Source: JAFLCL01 sp964502175
GTDB taxonomy: Bacteria > Myxococcota_A > Polyangia > Polyangiales > Sandaracinaceae
DNA length: 64,000 nucleotides
Assembly: GCA_964502175.1 (NCBI GenBank)
Contig: CAZCVE010000015.1
Location: forward strand, 1 to 64,000
Reading direction: 5' to 3'
Below are positions 18,027 to 26,750 of the stretch, one piece after another; the stretch's first letter is position 1, and the number at the start of each line of letters is the position of its first letter. A model generated the notes under the pieces. The model was not told the DNA's origin. It was given only the letters and a program-made list of their open reading frames with translations, and ran no database searches. The position numbers were made by a program, and so were the translations under genes.

Positions 18027-18056
18027 TCGGCCGACGACGAACGACGTAACGTTGCG
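17841..18056. repeat. 216-bp direct repeat, copy 2
   Basis: Matches 13043-13258 at 215 of 216 positions compared by eye (G at 17868 in place of C). Its right end stops 2 bases before the ATG of the FHA-sigma54 gene (18059), so the repeat carries that gene's leader as well as the end of the lipoprotein gene. Confidence 0.97.
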
Positions 18057-18058
18057 CC

Positions 18059-19405
18059 ATGCGCACGAACGACGACGACGATCACACCCTCGCGACCACC
18101 CCGCTGCACGTGCGCGCGGGTGTGGTGCGAGGGTTCTCGCTCGTGATCGCCCTTGGCGAAGGGGCCGGACATCGCGCGCGCGCGAGCGGCGAGCGCCTGT
18201 CGATCGGCACACACCCCTCGAACGATCTCGTGCTCGCCGATCCGTTCATCTCGCGCTTCCACTGCGAGCTCGTGGCCGACGAAGAGCGCGTGCGCCTGCG
18301 CGACGTGGGCAGCTCGAACGGCACGAGCCTCGACGGGGTCGCCGTCGTCGACGCGTGGGCGCGCGACGGACAGACGATCCGCATCGGCCACACGGCGCTG
18401 CGTCTCGAGGCCGGGCTCGACGACGAGAGCCCCGTCGCCACGACCGAGCGCAGCGAGCTCGCGAACCTCGTCGGCGTCTCGCGCCGCATGCGCACCGTGA
18501 TGGCCGAGCTCGAGAAGGCCGCGCGCACCGACGCGACGATCCTCCTCGAGGGCGAGACCGGCACGGGCAAGGGCGCGGCGGTCGAGGCGCTCCATGCGGT
18601 GAGCCCGCGCGCACGAAGGCCGCTCGTCGTGGTCGACTGCGGCGCGATCCCGGAGAACCTCCTCGAGAGCGAGCTCTTCGGACACGAGAAGGGCTCGTTC
18701 ACCGGCGCGGTCGGCACGCGCACGGGCGCGTTCGAAGAAGCCAACGGCGGCACCCTCTTCCTCGACGAGATCGGAGAGCTGCCGCTCGACCTCCAGCCGA
18801 AGCTCCTTCGCGTGCTCGAGAACCGCACGATCAAGCGCGTGGGCGGCAGCGCGATCCGCGAGGTCGACGTGCGCATCGTCGCGGCCACGAACCGCGATCT
18901 GCGCGCCGAGGTGAACGCAGGCCGCTTTCGCGCGGACCTCTTCTACCGCCTCGCGGTGGTGCGCGTGTCGATGCCTTCGCTCCGCGACCGACGCGAGGAC
19001 ATCCCCGTGTTGGTCGACAGCATCCTCGCGTCGCTGCGTGCGACGCCGCACGCTGCGGACGCGCTGCGAGCGCCCGCGTTCCTCGACAAGCTCACGCACG
19101 GCGACTGGCCCGGCAACGTGCGGCAGCTCCGCAACCACCTCGAGCGCTGCCTCGTCTTCGAGTCTCCGCTCGCACCCGAGGCGCACGCGATCGACGCGGG
19201 AGAGCGCCTCGGCGCAGGCGCGGCGATCGACGTCACCCTGCCCTTCGCCGAGGCGCGTCAGATCGTGCTCGACGACTTCGAGCGTCGCTACGTCGAGGCG
19301 CTGCTCGCCGCGCACGACGGCAAGGTCGCCGACGCAGCGCGCGCGGCAGGCGTGCACCGCGTCCACCTGTACCGCGTCATGCGCAAGCTCGGCGTGAAGG
19401 GCTGA
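18059..19405 (+). CDS. FHA-domain sigma54-dependent transcription activator
   Basis: A 448-residue regulator. An N-terminal FHA domain (about residues 22-117; IGTHPSNDLVL, SRFHCEL, GSSNGTSLDG) binds phosphothreonine peptides. The AAA+ domain (about 137-365) has Walker A GETGTGKG (165-172), the sigma54 loop GSFTGA (212-217, a Ser variant of GAFTGA), Walker B GTLFLDEIGE and an arginine-finger region. A Fis-type helix-turn-helix closes the protein. It is expected to activate sigma54 promoters when phosphorylated, making the Ser/Thr kinase at 8917 a candidate partner. ATG 18059 has a poor ribosome site (GTTGCGCC). Confidence 0.9.
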   Translation: MRTNDDDDHTLATTPLHVRAGVVRGFSLVIALGEGAGHRARASGERLSIGTHPSNDLVLADPFISRFHCELVADEERVRLRDVGSSNGTSLDGVAVVDAWARDGQTIRIGHTALRLEAGLDDESPVATTERSELANLVGVSRRMRTVMAELEKAARTDATILLEGETGTGKGAAVEALHAVSPRARRPLVVVDCGAIPENLLESELFGHEKGSFTGAVGTRTGAFEEANGGTLFLDEIGELPLDLQPKLLRVLENRTIKRVGGSAIREVDVRIVAATNRDLRAEVNAGRFRADLFYRLAVVRVSMPSLRDRREDIPVLVDSILASLRATPHAADALRAPAFLDKLTHGDWPGNVRQLRNHLERCLVFESPLAPEAHAIDAGERLGAGAAIDVTLPFAEARQIVLDDFERRYVEALLAAHDGKVADAARAAGVHRVHLYRVMRKLGVKG

Positions 19406-19406
19406 C

Positions 19407-20675
19407 TCAATGCCGGTCGCGAGCGGCGGGCATGCGACCGAGCAAGAGGCCCGCAAGGATCTGCGAGGGATCCTCGACGCGTGACGTGCGGATCTCGAGG
19501 TGGAGGTGCGCCGCGCTCGCGCGCATGCCGGTGCGACCGACGGTGCCGATCACCTCGCCGCGCGTGACGCGACGGCCATAGGCCACGTGCACCTGCTCGA
19601 GGTGCATGTAGCAACTGGCGAAGCTCTGCTCGCCGGAGCCGTGACGGATGCACACGTAGCGGCCGCCCGCGCCGAGGCTGTTTCGCGGATGCGCGTCGTA
19701 GCCCGCCGCGCTGCGCACCTGCACGTGCTCCATCTGTCCGGGCAAGTCGACGCCCGCGAACGTCACGAGGCCATCACCCATCGCGCGCACGCGCTCTTCG
19801 GGCAGCGAGTCGACGTCGATGCCGCGGTGCTCGCGCTGACCGTCGTCGCGCTCGGCGCCCAGCCAGCTCAGCACGACACGCGGACAGCCGTAGAGCGGAC
19901 AGCCGAGCTCCACGTCGCGCCATCGAAGAGGCGCCATGCCCGCGGCCGAGCCGTAGAGCTCGAGCAGCCGACGGCGGTCCGTGAGGATGCGCTCTTCTTC
20001 GACGTCGCTCCGCACGCGGTCGCCCCAGACGAAGTGCGAGATCCAGTGACGGTGCGGGGCCTGCTCGAAGCCCTCGTCGATCGTCGCGTGCTGCGCCTCC
20101 CACATCGAGAACAGGCTCGCCGCGAAGTAGAGGTTGGCCTCGGCCTGCTGCACGCGGATCGGCCCGAACGGAAAGCGATCCATGCGCACCGAGCGCGACT
20201 CGCGACGATCCCCTCGGCCCACGTCGAACGAGAGCACGCCGCGCTCGACCTGCGGGTGATAGAGGTCCCACGGGATCTGCGTGAGGCCGATGCCGCGCAC
20301 GCCATCGAGATCGAGCGCCTCGGGATCGCAGCGGCTCTCGCGGTACATGAGCGCCGCGAGGAGGAACGGATCGACGCCCTGCTCGCGCGCGTAGGTGGTG
20401 ATCCAGTTCCCGTAGTTCTCCGCGCGCGCCGCGGTCATGCCGTGGCAGAGCGCGCGCAGCGCCGCCTTGAAGCGCGTGCCGTCGATCTCGCGAGGGGAGC
20501 TCGGCTCGGCAGGCCAGTCCTCCGCGAGCACGCGCTCTGCGAGCATCGTGTTGGGCCGCATCCCCGCGCGACGCCGCGCCGTCCACGGCCCACGCGCCTG
20601 CCCATCGACCTCGAGGGCGAGACCGAGCGAGACGAGCGAGAGCAAGACGACGACGAAGCCCGACCGGGCACGCAT
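19407..20675 (-). CDS. Dual-domain peptidoglycan hydrolase: SLT transglycosylase plus M23 peptidase
   Basis: A 422-residue exported protein (hydrophobic leader, residues 7-22). Residues about 90-220 resemble a soluble lytic transglycosylase: the catalytic Glu lies in YRESRCDP (Glu113), followed by GIGLTQIPWD. Residues about 290-405 form an M23/LytM domain with HRGID, a CYMHLEQV strand, GxVGRTGMR and the zinc ligand motif HLHLE (about 390-394). The protein could cut both glycan strands and peptide bridges, or serve to remodel the wall for secretion. It is convergent with the FHA gene (1-base gap) and divergent from pyrophosphatase. Confidence 0.8.
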   Translation of the reverse strand: MRARSGFVVVLLSLVSLGLALEVDGQARGPWTARRRAGMRPNTMLAERVLAEDWPAEPSSPREIDGTRFKAALRALCHGMTAARAENYGNWITTYAREQGVDPFLLAALMYRESRCDPEALDLDGVRGIGLTQIPWDLYHPQVERGVLSFDVGRGDRRESRSVRMDRFPFGPIRVQQAEANLYFAASLFSMWEAQHATIDEGFEQAPHRHWISHFVWGDRVRSDVEEERILTDRRRLLELYGSAAGMAPLRWRDVELGCPLYGCPRVVLSWLGAERDDGQREHRGIDVDSLPEERVRAMGDGLVTFAGVDLPGQMEHVQVRSAAGYDAHPRNSLGAGGRYVCIRHGSGEQSFASCYMHLEQVHVAYGRRVTRGEVIGTVGRTGMRASAAHLHLEIRTSRVEDPSQILAGLLLGRMPAARDRH

Positions 20676-20739
20676 GTCCGACGAATCACCCGATCACACC
20701 GCGAGCGTCAAGAAACGGCTCGCGTATAGTGGCCGCCGC

Positions 20740-21291
20740 ATGGTCCACGCCTGGCACGATCTCCCGAACCCCGAGCACGGTGTCGAGCTCGGATTCAACG
20801 TCGTCATCGAGATCCCCAAGGGATCGAAGGTGAAGTACGAGCTCGACAAGCCGAGCGGCATGCTCCGCGTCGATCGCGTGCTCTACAGCTCGGTGCACTA
20901 CCCCGCGAACTACGGGTTCCTGCCGCGCACCTACTGCGACGACGGCGATCCGCTCGACGTGCTCGTGCTCGGCAACGAGCCGGTGCACCCGCTCTCGATC
21001 GTCCGCGCGCGCGCCATCGGCGTCATGCGCATGACCGACGGCGGCAAGGGCGACGACAAGATCATCGCGGTCCACGTGCACGACCCGGCGTTCTCGGACT
21101 ACGCCGACCTGCCCGAGATCCCGAAGCACACCTGGCGCGAGATCCAGCGCTTCTTCGAGGACTACAAGACCCTCGAGAACAAGAGCGTCACGGTCGACGC
21201 GATGCAGGGCGCGAAGGAAGCGGTCGACGTGATCCGCACCTCGATCCGGCTCTACCAAGAGCAGGAGAACCGCCTCCGCGGCTGGGGTTGA
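20740..21291 (+). CDS. ppa: Inorganic pyrophosphatase, family I
   Basis: A 183-residue enzyme of the usual length hydrolysing PPi to two phosphates in the cytoplasm with Mg2+. Active-site landmarks are present: EIPKGSKVKYE near the N-terminus, VHYPANYGF, the signature DGDPLDVLV (Asp68, Asp70, Asp73), and GDDKIIAV. ATG 20740 starts the conserved part; an in-frame ATG at 20674 would overlap the divergent hydrolase start and add 22 non-conserved residues, so it was rejected. Stand-alone, ending 29 bases before the convergent MoaB-like gene. Confidence 0.93.
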   Translation: MVHAWHDLPNPEHGVELGFNVVIEIPKGSKVKYELDKPSGMLRVDRVLYSSVHYPANYGFLPRTYCDDGDPLDVLVLGNEPVHPLSIVRARAIGVMRMTDGGKGDDKIIAVHVHDPAFSDYADLPEIPKHTWREIQRFFEDYKTLENKSVTVDAMQGAKEAVDVIRTSIRLYQEQENRLRGWG

Positions 21292-21320
21292 CGCTGTTTT
21301 CCGCGCCTCCGGGGTCCTGC

Positions 21321-21872
21321 TCACCCCTGCGTGAGGCGATCGAGGAACGGGACGAGGCTCGCGTCCGACGTGACGTCGAGCAGCGGTTCGATCACCGCGT
21401 CCCACGCGTGCGTGCAGGCCTCGAGCTCACCCGAGATCGCGAGCACGAACGTGCCGACGCTGACGCCCGCGACCTCGCGGCCTTGGATCGCCGCGAGGCC
21501 CACGTGCTCGGAGCGCGCCGCGCGCACGGCCTCGCCGAAGCCCGGCATCTCGCGCTCGACGACCGCGCGCACGGCCTCCGGCACCACGTCTTCCGGGAGG
21601 AGCCCCACACCACCCGCGACGAGGATGACGTCGATCGACTCCTCGGCGATCCATGCGCGCAGCTGCTGCTCGATCGACTCGCGCGAAGGGCCGAGCGTGA
21701 GGCGCTTGATCACCTGATGCCCGAGCGAGTGGACGCGCGACGCGAGGAACGCGGTGGTCGGATCGTCCTGCACGCGCTCGCGCGACACGAAGAGGATCGC
21801 CGCGGTGACGATGCGGACCTCGGCGGTCTCGCTGAGCGCCTCTTCGTCGGGCTCGTCGACGAGATCCGTCAT
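21321..21872 (-). CDS. MoaB/MogA-like molybdenum cofactor protein
   Basis: A 183-residue protein of the MoaB/MogA/CinA fold (VTAAILFVSRERVQDDPT, SIDVILVAGGVGLLPEDVVPEAV, VGLAAIQGREVAGVSVGTFVLAISG). In Moco synthesis these proteins adenylylate molybdopterin. The usual TGGTG substrate loop reads AGGVGL here, so activity may differ. ATG 21872 follows GGAGG (7-base spacing) and overlaps the lgt stop (ATGA), so translation is coupled to lgt. No other Moco genes are near. The name is by fold rather than proven pathway. Confidence 0.7.
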   Translation of the reverse strand: MTDLVDEPDEEALSETAEVRIVTAAILFVSRERVQDDPTTAFLASRVHSLGHQVIKRLTLGPSRESIEQQLRAWIAEESIDVILVAGGVGLLPEDVVPEAVRAVVEREMPGFGEAVRAARSEHVGLAAIQGREVAGVSVGTFVLAISGELEACTHAWDAVIEPLLDVTSDASLVPFLDRLTQG

Positions 21873-22903
21873 CGCTTTCCTCCGCGCTTCTTGGCCTTCT
21901 TCGTCGCCGCCTTCGGCTGGACCTCGACGAGGTCTTCGCTCGAAGCCTCGTCGTCGGCGCTCTGCGCCCCAGCCGCCGGAACGGCCTCGATCGGACGTCC
22001 CTCGAGCGCAGCGACGCGCGCCGCCTCTCGCTCGCCGGCCGCGCGCATCGCCTCTTCGTTGTGCGCGCGCTCGGCGTCGGTGAGCGGCGCGAGGATCGAG
22101 AAGCGCTGCGTCGCAAGGACGAGGTACGCGCAGCCGATCACGATGGGCGCGCTCAACAGGTGGCCCATGTTGAGCGACCAGCCCTGATCGATCGCCTGCG
22201 ACTCCTTGAAGAACTCGCACACGAAGCGGAACGAGAAGTGAACGGCGAGCATGCCGTACATGATCGCGCCCTCGCGGAGCTTGCCGGCGCGGTGCTTCAC
22301 GAGCCACACGGCCATCGCGATCTCGACGAAGTAGAGCGCGGCCTCGTAGAGCTGCACCGGGTGGCGCGGCGTCGAGTAGTGACGCTCGAAGATCACCCCG
22401 AACGGGCCGTCCGTCGGGCGCCCCACGATCTCCGAGTTCATGAAGTTGCCGAGGCGCACGAACGGATAGACCCACACGCTCGAGAGCATCAGCGCGTCGC
22501 CGTAGCGGTGGAAACCGATGCCGAGCGGCTTGCCGCGCCTCCACCAGAACGCGATCAGCGCGACTAGACAGCCGAGCGCGCCGCCGTGGCTGGCGAGACC
22601 CGAGCCCAGGTTCCAGAAGCGCCCGAGCACCACGTGCCCTTCTTCGGCGTTCCAGCCGAGGCGCATGTCGGAGAGGCCCGCGGGCTCGTAGAAGATGAGG
22701 TGGATGTAGTGCGCGCCGATCAGCATCCCGACGGGCACCCACAGCGTGAGGCGCGACGCGTGCTCGGGCGGCAGACCGAACGCGCGGAAGTAGCGCGGCC
22801 CGTGCAACGCGCAGAGGAACAAGCCGATCGCGAAGAGCAGGCCGTAGTAGCGCAGCTCGAAGGGCGGCCAGCTGAGGAGCGTGGGTTCGATGTTCCAGCG
22901 CAC
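21869..22903 (-). CDS. lgt: Prolipoprotein diacylglyceryl transferase
   Basis: A 344-residue inner-membrane enzyme that transfers diacylglycerol to the lipobox Cys of prolipoproteins. Visible features: about seven hydrophobic spans, the conserved His-Gly region (GLASHGGALG), the Lgt signature VRLGNFMNSEIVGRPT (about residues 149-164) and HPVQLYEA. The final 70 residues are a charged Lys/Ala/Glu tail not found in short Lgt proteins. The start is GTG 22903, with a weak ribosome site. The many lipoprotein genes in this window are consistent with a need for Lgt. Confidence 0.92.
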   Translation of the reverse strand: MRWNIEPTLLSWPPFELRYYGLLFAIGLFLCALHGPRYFRAFGLPPEHASRLTLWVPVGMLIGAHYIHLIFYEPAGLSDMRLGWNAEEGHVVLGRFWNLGSGLASHGGALGCLVALIAFWWRRGKPLGIGFHRYGDALMLSSVWVYPFVRLGNFMNSEIVGRPTDGPFGVIFERHYSTPRHPVQLYEAALYFVEIAMAVWLVKHRAGKLREGAIMYGMLAVHFSFRFVCEFFKESQAIDQGWSLNMGHLLSAPIVIGCAYLVLATQRFSILAPLTDAERAHNEEAMRAAGEREAARVAALEGRPIEAVPAAGAQSADDEASSEDLVEVQPKAATKKAKKRGGKR

Positions 22904-22940
22904 GTGGATCTCGGAGACGTTTCTCGTGGGGAGCGCGTGC

Positions 22941-24269
22941 TTACTGCGCGCCGTCCGCGCTGTCACCGTCGCTCGCCGCGCCGAAGCGAAGCGCGGGGGT
23001 GGGCGGCGACGGGTCCGCGGACGCAGCGTCGCGGCATCGCAGGGTCGACACGTGCACGTTCGTGTCTTCCCCGAGCGTGGCGACGAGGAAGCCTCCGTCG
23101 AAGCGCGCGAGGTCGGCCATGCGGACGTCGGCGGCGAGCGGCACGAGCGGCGCGGTCCCGTGGCCTGCGCCGTCACGGATCTCGATCGTGCGCGGCGGCG
23201 ATCCATCGAGGCGCGCGACGCGTCGATCCGAGAACGGGATCGGCACGTCTTCTCCCGCGGCGAGGGGACGTGGCTCGCCGATCATCTCGCCGTCCATGCC
23301 CATGCGGAGCCACGAGGGCTCGCTGAACTCGAACGCCGCGATCATCGAGAGCGATCCGGTGAAGATCGCGACCGACTCGATCACGAGCGCCTCGCGCAGC
23401 TCGGGCACCGCGTGCTCGTCGAGGCCCGTGCTCAGCGTGACGGTGCTGTCCGAGGCCTCTTGCGCACCCTGACGAAAGAGCACCGCGTGCAGGCCGTCGG
23501 TGGACGCGAGGGCGAGGATCTCGACGGGGCCGCGATCGAGATCGAGGCCCTCGCCGAGCACACGCCCGAGGTGTCGCGGCGGGCGCGCGGTGTCCTCCAC
23601 GTAGAAGCCATCGAGCGCAGGCGCGGCACCCACGTGGCTGCGCGCGACGAGCACGCGCCCATCCGTCGCGTTCACACGCAGGGTGCTCGGCGCGCTCGGC
23701 ATCGCGACGACCACGGGCGGCGAGACGCGCGCCTCGGTGCGCTGCTCGTCGAAGCGGATCGTGCGCGCGTAGAGGCACTGCGCCGCGTGGCCCTCGTGCA
23801 CACACGCGCTCGTGCGCACGAGCAGCGCGGCGTCGGGGCGCGTCATCTCGAGCGCGAAGAGCGAGCCTTCCTCGAGATCACGCAGGAACGTGCCCGACGA
23901 CGAGCTCTCGCCGTGCGGCCACCAGAGCTCCACTTCATCGCGCGCCTCGCTCGCGTCGATGGCGACCAGCGTGCTCGACGCGTCGCCATCGGCAGCGATC
24001 GCCACGGCACCGCTCGCGGTGCGTCCCGGAGGGACCGTCGGCGCGAGGAGCCGATCACCCTCGAGCGTGCAGCGCTCGCGCGTGGTCCCGAGGCGAGGTC
24101 GAGGAGGCGCGGGCTCGGGGGTGGGTTCCTCGCGAGGCGTCTCCACCTCCGTCTCGTCGCGCGTGGGCTCCTCGTCTCGCTCGGAGCGCGACTCACCACA
24201 CGAGGCGAGCGTCAGCGCGAGGAGCGTGATCGCGCCGCGTCGCGCTCCGGCCAGCATCCGATCGATCAC
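22941..24269 (-). CDS. Putative lipoprotein, beta-propeller-like
   Basis: A 442-residue protein beginning at a GTG that overlaps the preceding stop (GTGA); ATG 24257 is an alternative. The leader ends in LTLASC (lipobox), followed by a charged Glu/Thr/Pro linker of about 35 residues. The remainder is a run of beta-type segments of about 45 residues with alternating hydrophobic residues and DG turns, resembling a propeller, but no family motif was recognised. Two Cys pairs suggest export. It follows the esterase gene as a two-gene unit and precedes lgt by 37 bases. Confidence 0.55.
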   Translation of the reverse strand: MIDRMLAGARRGAITLLALTLASCGESRSERDEEPTRDETEVETPREEPTPEPAPPRPRLGTTRERCTLEGDRLLAPTVPPGRTASGAVAIAADGDASSTLVAIDASEARDEVELWWPHGESSSSGTFLRDLEEGSLFALEMTRPDAALLVRTSACVHEGHAAQCLYARTIRFDEQRTEARVSPPVVVAMPSAPSTLRVNATDGRVLVARSHVGAAPALDGFYVEDTARPPRHLGRVLGEGLDLDRGPVEILALASTDGLHAVLFRQGAQEASDSTVTLSTGLDEHAVPELREALVIESVAIFTGSLSMIAAFEFSEPSWLRMGMDGEMIGEPRPLAAGEDVPIPFSDRRVARLDGSPPRTIEIRDGAGHGTAPLVPLAADVRMADLARFDGGFLVATLGEDTNVHVSTLRCRDAASADPSPPTPALRFGAASDGDSADGAQ

Positions 24270-25243
24270 GGCGTGCGCCGCGCGAGCAGCCACTCGAAGA
24301 TCGCGCGCGACGCACCGCCCGTGGCGCCGCCGAGCACCGGAATGTGCCCCGAGCCCTCCATGCGCCATTGCTCGACGATCGTCCCCTCACCGCAGCTCGA
24401 CCACGTCGTCGTCTCGGTCTCGGTGCCCGCCACGGCGCTGTCGAAGTCGCGCGGATCGCTCGCCGCCGAGGTCTCGGTGCACGTGTCGCGGGTCCGCCAC
24501 TCGCCCACCTGCGCCTCGGCCGCGCGGTACGCAGCGCCGCCGATCGCGCCGCCTTCGTAGAGGATCGTCGTGTCGGCGGTGCCGTGCATGTGGAGGACCG
24601 AGACCGGACCGCTGGGCGTGCACGGCACGGCCTCGGCCTCGGTGCCGGCGAGGCTCGCGATCGCCGTGATGCGATCCGAGAGCTCGCACGCCATGCGGTA
24701 GCTCATGAAGCCGCCGTTCGAGTGACCGAGGAAGTACACGCGCGTCGGGTCCACGTTCACGAGCGCCTCGGCCTGATCGAGCAGGTCCGTGAGGTAGGCG
24801 ACGTCGTCGACGTCGACGCCACCGAAGTCGCAACACGCGCCCGCGTTCCAGAAGCGTCGACCGCCCGTGTCGAGCGTTCCATCGGGCAGCACGAGGTAGA
24901 GGCCGAGCTCGCGCGCCAGGCGCGTGGTCCCGAAGTACGCGTCCTGCGCGGTGGCCGATGCGCCGTAGCCATGGAGCAGGATCAGGATCGGGAGCGGCGT
25001 CGTCCCATCGTGCTGCGGCGGCACGATCAAGCGCGCGGGGCGATCGGCCGTGCCGATGGTGCGTGTGCCCGCGGTGACGCCCGCGTCGTCGGTCGGCGCG
25101 TCGGCCTCTACGGCAGCGTCTGCCGTGGTGGTGAAGGCATCGTCATCGCCGCCCATCGCAGCATCGTCGGGCACGCTCGTGGGGCCGCCGCAGGCGGTGA
25201 GAGCCGAGAGGAGGCACACGAAGACCGAGATCGAAGAGCGCAT
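24266..25243 (-). CDS. Polyhydroxybutyrate depolymerase-like / LpqC-type esterase lipoprotein
   Basis: A 325-residue lipoprotein (leader ends LTAC) with an Asp/Ala-rich linker and an alpha/beta-hydrolase domain (about residues 65-325). Motifs: oxyanion region LILLHGYGASA, nucleophile elbow GHSNGG (Ser about 174), HMHGTADTTILYEGG carrying the acid, and GSGHIPV carrying the catalytic His. This matches esterase family 10 / PHB depolymerase and feruloyl esterases. Substrate unknown. Extra Cys pairs (ACCDFGG, TCTETS, SSCGEG) suggest disulphides in the periplasm or on the surface. Its stop overlaps the next gene (GTGA). Confidence 0.8.
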   Translation of the reverse strand: MRSSISVFVCLLSALTACGGPTSVPDDAAMGGDDDAFTTTADAAVEADAPTDDAGVTAGTRTIGTADRPARLIVPPQHDGTTPLPILILLHGYGASATAQDAYFGTTRLARELGLYLVLPDGTLDTGGRRFWNAGACCDFGGVDVDDVAYLTDLLDQAEALVNVDPTRVYFLGHSNGGFMSYRMACELSDRITAIASLAGTEAEAVPCTPSGPVSVLHMHGTADTTILYEGGAIGGAAYRAAEAQVGEWRTRDTCTETSAASDPRDFDSAVAGTETETTTWSSCGEGTIVEQWRMEGSGHIPVLGGATGGASRAIFEWLLARRTP

Positions 25244-25300
25244 CGGCGGTGCATATCACGCCGTTCTCGCGCGACACGCGGACGTGCGAGCCTCGCGCGC

Positions 25301-25762
25301 GTGACCGACTGTCCTTGTTCCTCGGGCCGTGCGTTCGAGGCGTGCTGCTCGCCCTACCTCGCGGGCGCCGAGCCCCCCGACGCACCTTCGCTGATGCGCT
25401 CGCGCTACACGGCGTTCGTGCGCGGCGATCACGCGCACCTCGTGCGCACGCTCCACCCCGAGCACGAAGATCGACGTCTCTCCCCGCGCGAGCTGAAGGA
25501 CCGCCTCGCCAAGCACGCCAAGCGCGCGCGCTACCACGGCCTCGTCGTGATCGAGCACGACGGGCCCGACGCGCAGGGCATCCACCGCGTGCTCTTCCGC
25601 GTGTCGATGAAGCTCGCCGGCGCGGACGCATCGTTCGCGGAGCTCTCGAGCTTCGCCGTCGCGGAGGGCGGCATCCGCTACCTCACGGGGCAGATGATCG
25701 ATCCGCGCGCGATCGATCGCGGCGGCGTCACGTCGATCGCGGATCTGTCGCGGCGTCAGTGA
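25301..25762 (+). CDS. YchJ-family SEC-C motif protein (UPF0225)
   Basis: A 153-residue protein with the N-terminal SEC-C zinc motif (CPCSSGRAFEACC) and the family core LMRSRYTAFVRGDHAHLVRT, then a NTF2-like beta domain ending YLTGQMI. YchJ proteins are widespread and uncharacterised. The start is GTG 25301, placing CPCSSG at residues 4-9 as in the family. It is divergent from the esterase gene (57 bases apart) and its 3' end overlaps the end of the convergent membrane gene by 35 bases. Confidence 0.85.
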   Translation: MTDCPCSSGRAFEACCSPYLAGAEPPDAPSLMRSRYTAFVRGDHAHLVRTLHPEHEDRRLSPRELKDRLAKHAKRARYHGLVVIEHDGPDAQGIHRVLFRVSMKLAGADASFAELSSFAVAEGGIRYLTGQMIDPRAIDRGGVTSIADLSRRQ

Positions 25763-26750
25763 TGGCGGCGCCCGAGGCCGCACCGGGATCGCGGCTGCGC
25801 CAGGCGAAGAGCACGAAGAGGCCGACGACGGCCCACGTCAGCGCGCAGAGGTGCGCTGCGAGGGCGATGGTCATCGCGCTCGCTTCATCGGTGTGGAGCG
25901 CGTCGGCCGCGAGCGCGAAGATCGCCTCGCTCGACCCGAGCTGACCGGGCATGAGCACGCCGACCGCGGCTGCGACGAGGTTCACGCCCTGCACCGCGAG
26001 CGCCTCGAGCGGGCCCATCGAGATGCCGACGGCGTACGCGAGGAGGCCGTACTCGATCGTCTGCGCGAGGCGACCGAGCACCATCGCGCCCACGGGCCCC
26101 CACGCCACGATGGGCGTCTCTCGCGAGCGCTCGGCGAAGCGCGTGAGGTGCACGCCGACGCGCGGGAGACGACGCGTGACGAAGCCCTCGACCCACGCGT
26201 TCGTGGCCGCGACGCGCATGCCCACGCCCGCGACGAACAGCACGACGAAGTGGGCCACGATCGCGGCGATCAGCGTCGTGTCGGGCATCGCGATCCACGC
26301 CGCGGCGGCGCAGAAGAGCGAGAAGACCGCGCTCGAGAAGAGCGTGTTCGCCTGGTTGCTCGCGCCCATCGCGACGGCCTCGGCGGCGCCGAGGTAGCGA
26401 TGGAAGAGCGCCGCCTTCGCGGCCTCGGACGCGCTGCGTCCCGCAGGGAACACGTTCATCACGCCGTGTCCGACGACGTGCCCGGCGTAGAGCGTCGTCC
26501 ACGGGATCGCGCGGCCACGCTCGCCGAGGAGGAGGCGCGTCGACCACGCGTCGCAGCCGATGCGCACGGCATCGAGCAGGAACGCGAACGGCAACACCGG
26601 AGCCGTACGGAGCAGCGCGGCGCTGACCTCTTCGACGCCGATGCGGCGCACGAGCACGCCGATCACGACGAGCCCGAAGATCGCCAGGCCCACGCGCAGC
26701 ACGATCGCGATCCACGCGCGACGTGTGCTCGACCGATCGCCTTCGCTCAA
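25728..26750 (-). CDS. LPG synthase-like integral membrane protein (UPF0104/YbhN-type)
   Basis: A 340-residue protein with about seven to eight hydrophobic spans and the family pattern FPAGRSASEAAKAALFHRY, then GVLMPGQLGSSEAIFA near the C-terminus. The family includes the membrane half of lysylphosphatidylglycerol synthase and putative flippases; no cytoplasmic aminoacyl-transferase half is attached here, so transport or a lipid-linked role is more likely. ATG 26750 overlaps the upstream stop (ATGA), making it the last gene of a three-gene operon. Confidence 0.7.
   Translation of the reverse strand: MSEGDRSSTRRAWIAIVLRVGLAIFGLVVIGVLVRRIGVEEVSAALLRTAPVLPFAFLLDAVRIGCDAWSTRLLLGERGRAIPWTTLYAGHVVGHGVMNVFPAGRSASEAAKAALFHRYLGAAEAVAMGASNQANTLFSSAVFSLFCAAAAWIAMPDTTLIAAIVAHFVVLFVAGVGMRVAATNAWVEGFVTRRLPRVGVHLTRFAERSRETPIVAWGPVGAMVLGRLAQTIEYGLLAYAVGISMGPLEALAVQGVNLVAAAVGVLMPGQLGSSEAIFALAADALHTDEASAMTIALAAHLCALTWAVVGLFVLFAWRSRDPGAASGAAITDAATDPRST

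Noticed and set aside
17664..18212. A minus-strand frame of 182 codons ending in the leader of the Cys-rich gene
   Set aside because: Most of it is antisense to the repeat and to the FHA gene; only the last 26 codons (from 17744) are meaningful, as the signal peptide broken by the G run.
20674..20739. Upstream in-frame ATG for pyrophosphatase
   Set aside because: It would overlap the divergent hydrolase gene's start and add residues not found in the family; the protein from 20740 has the normal length.
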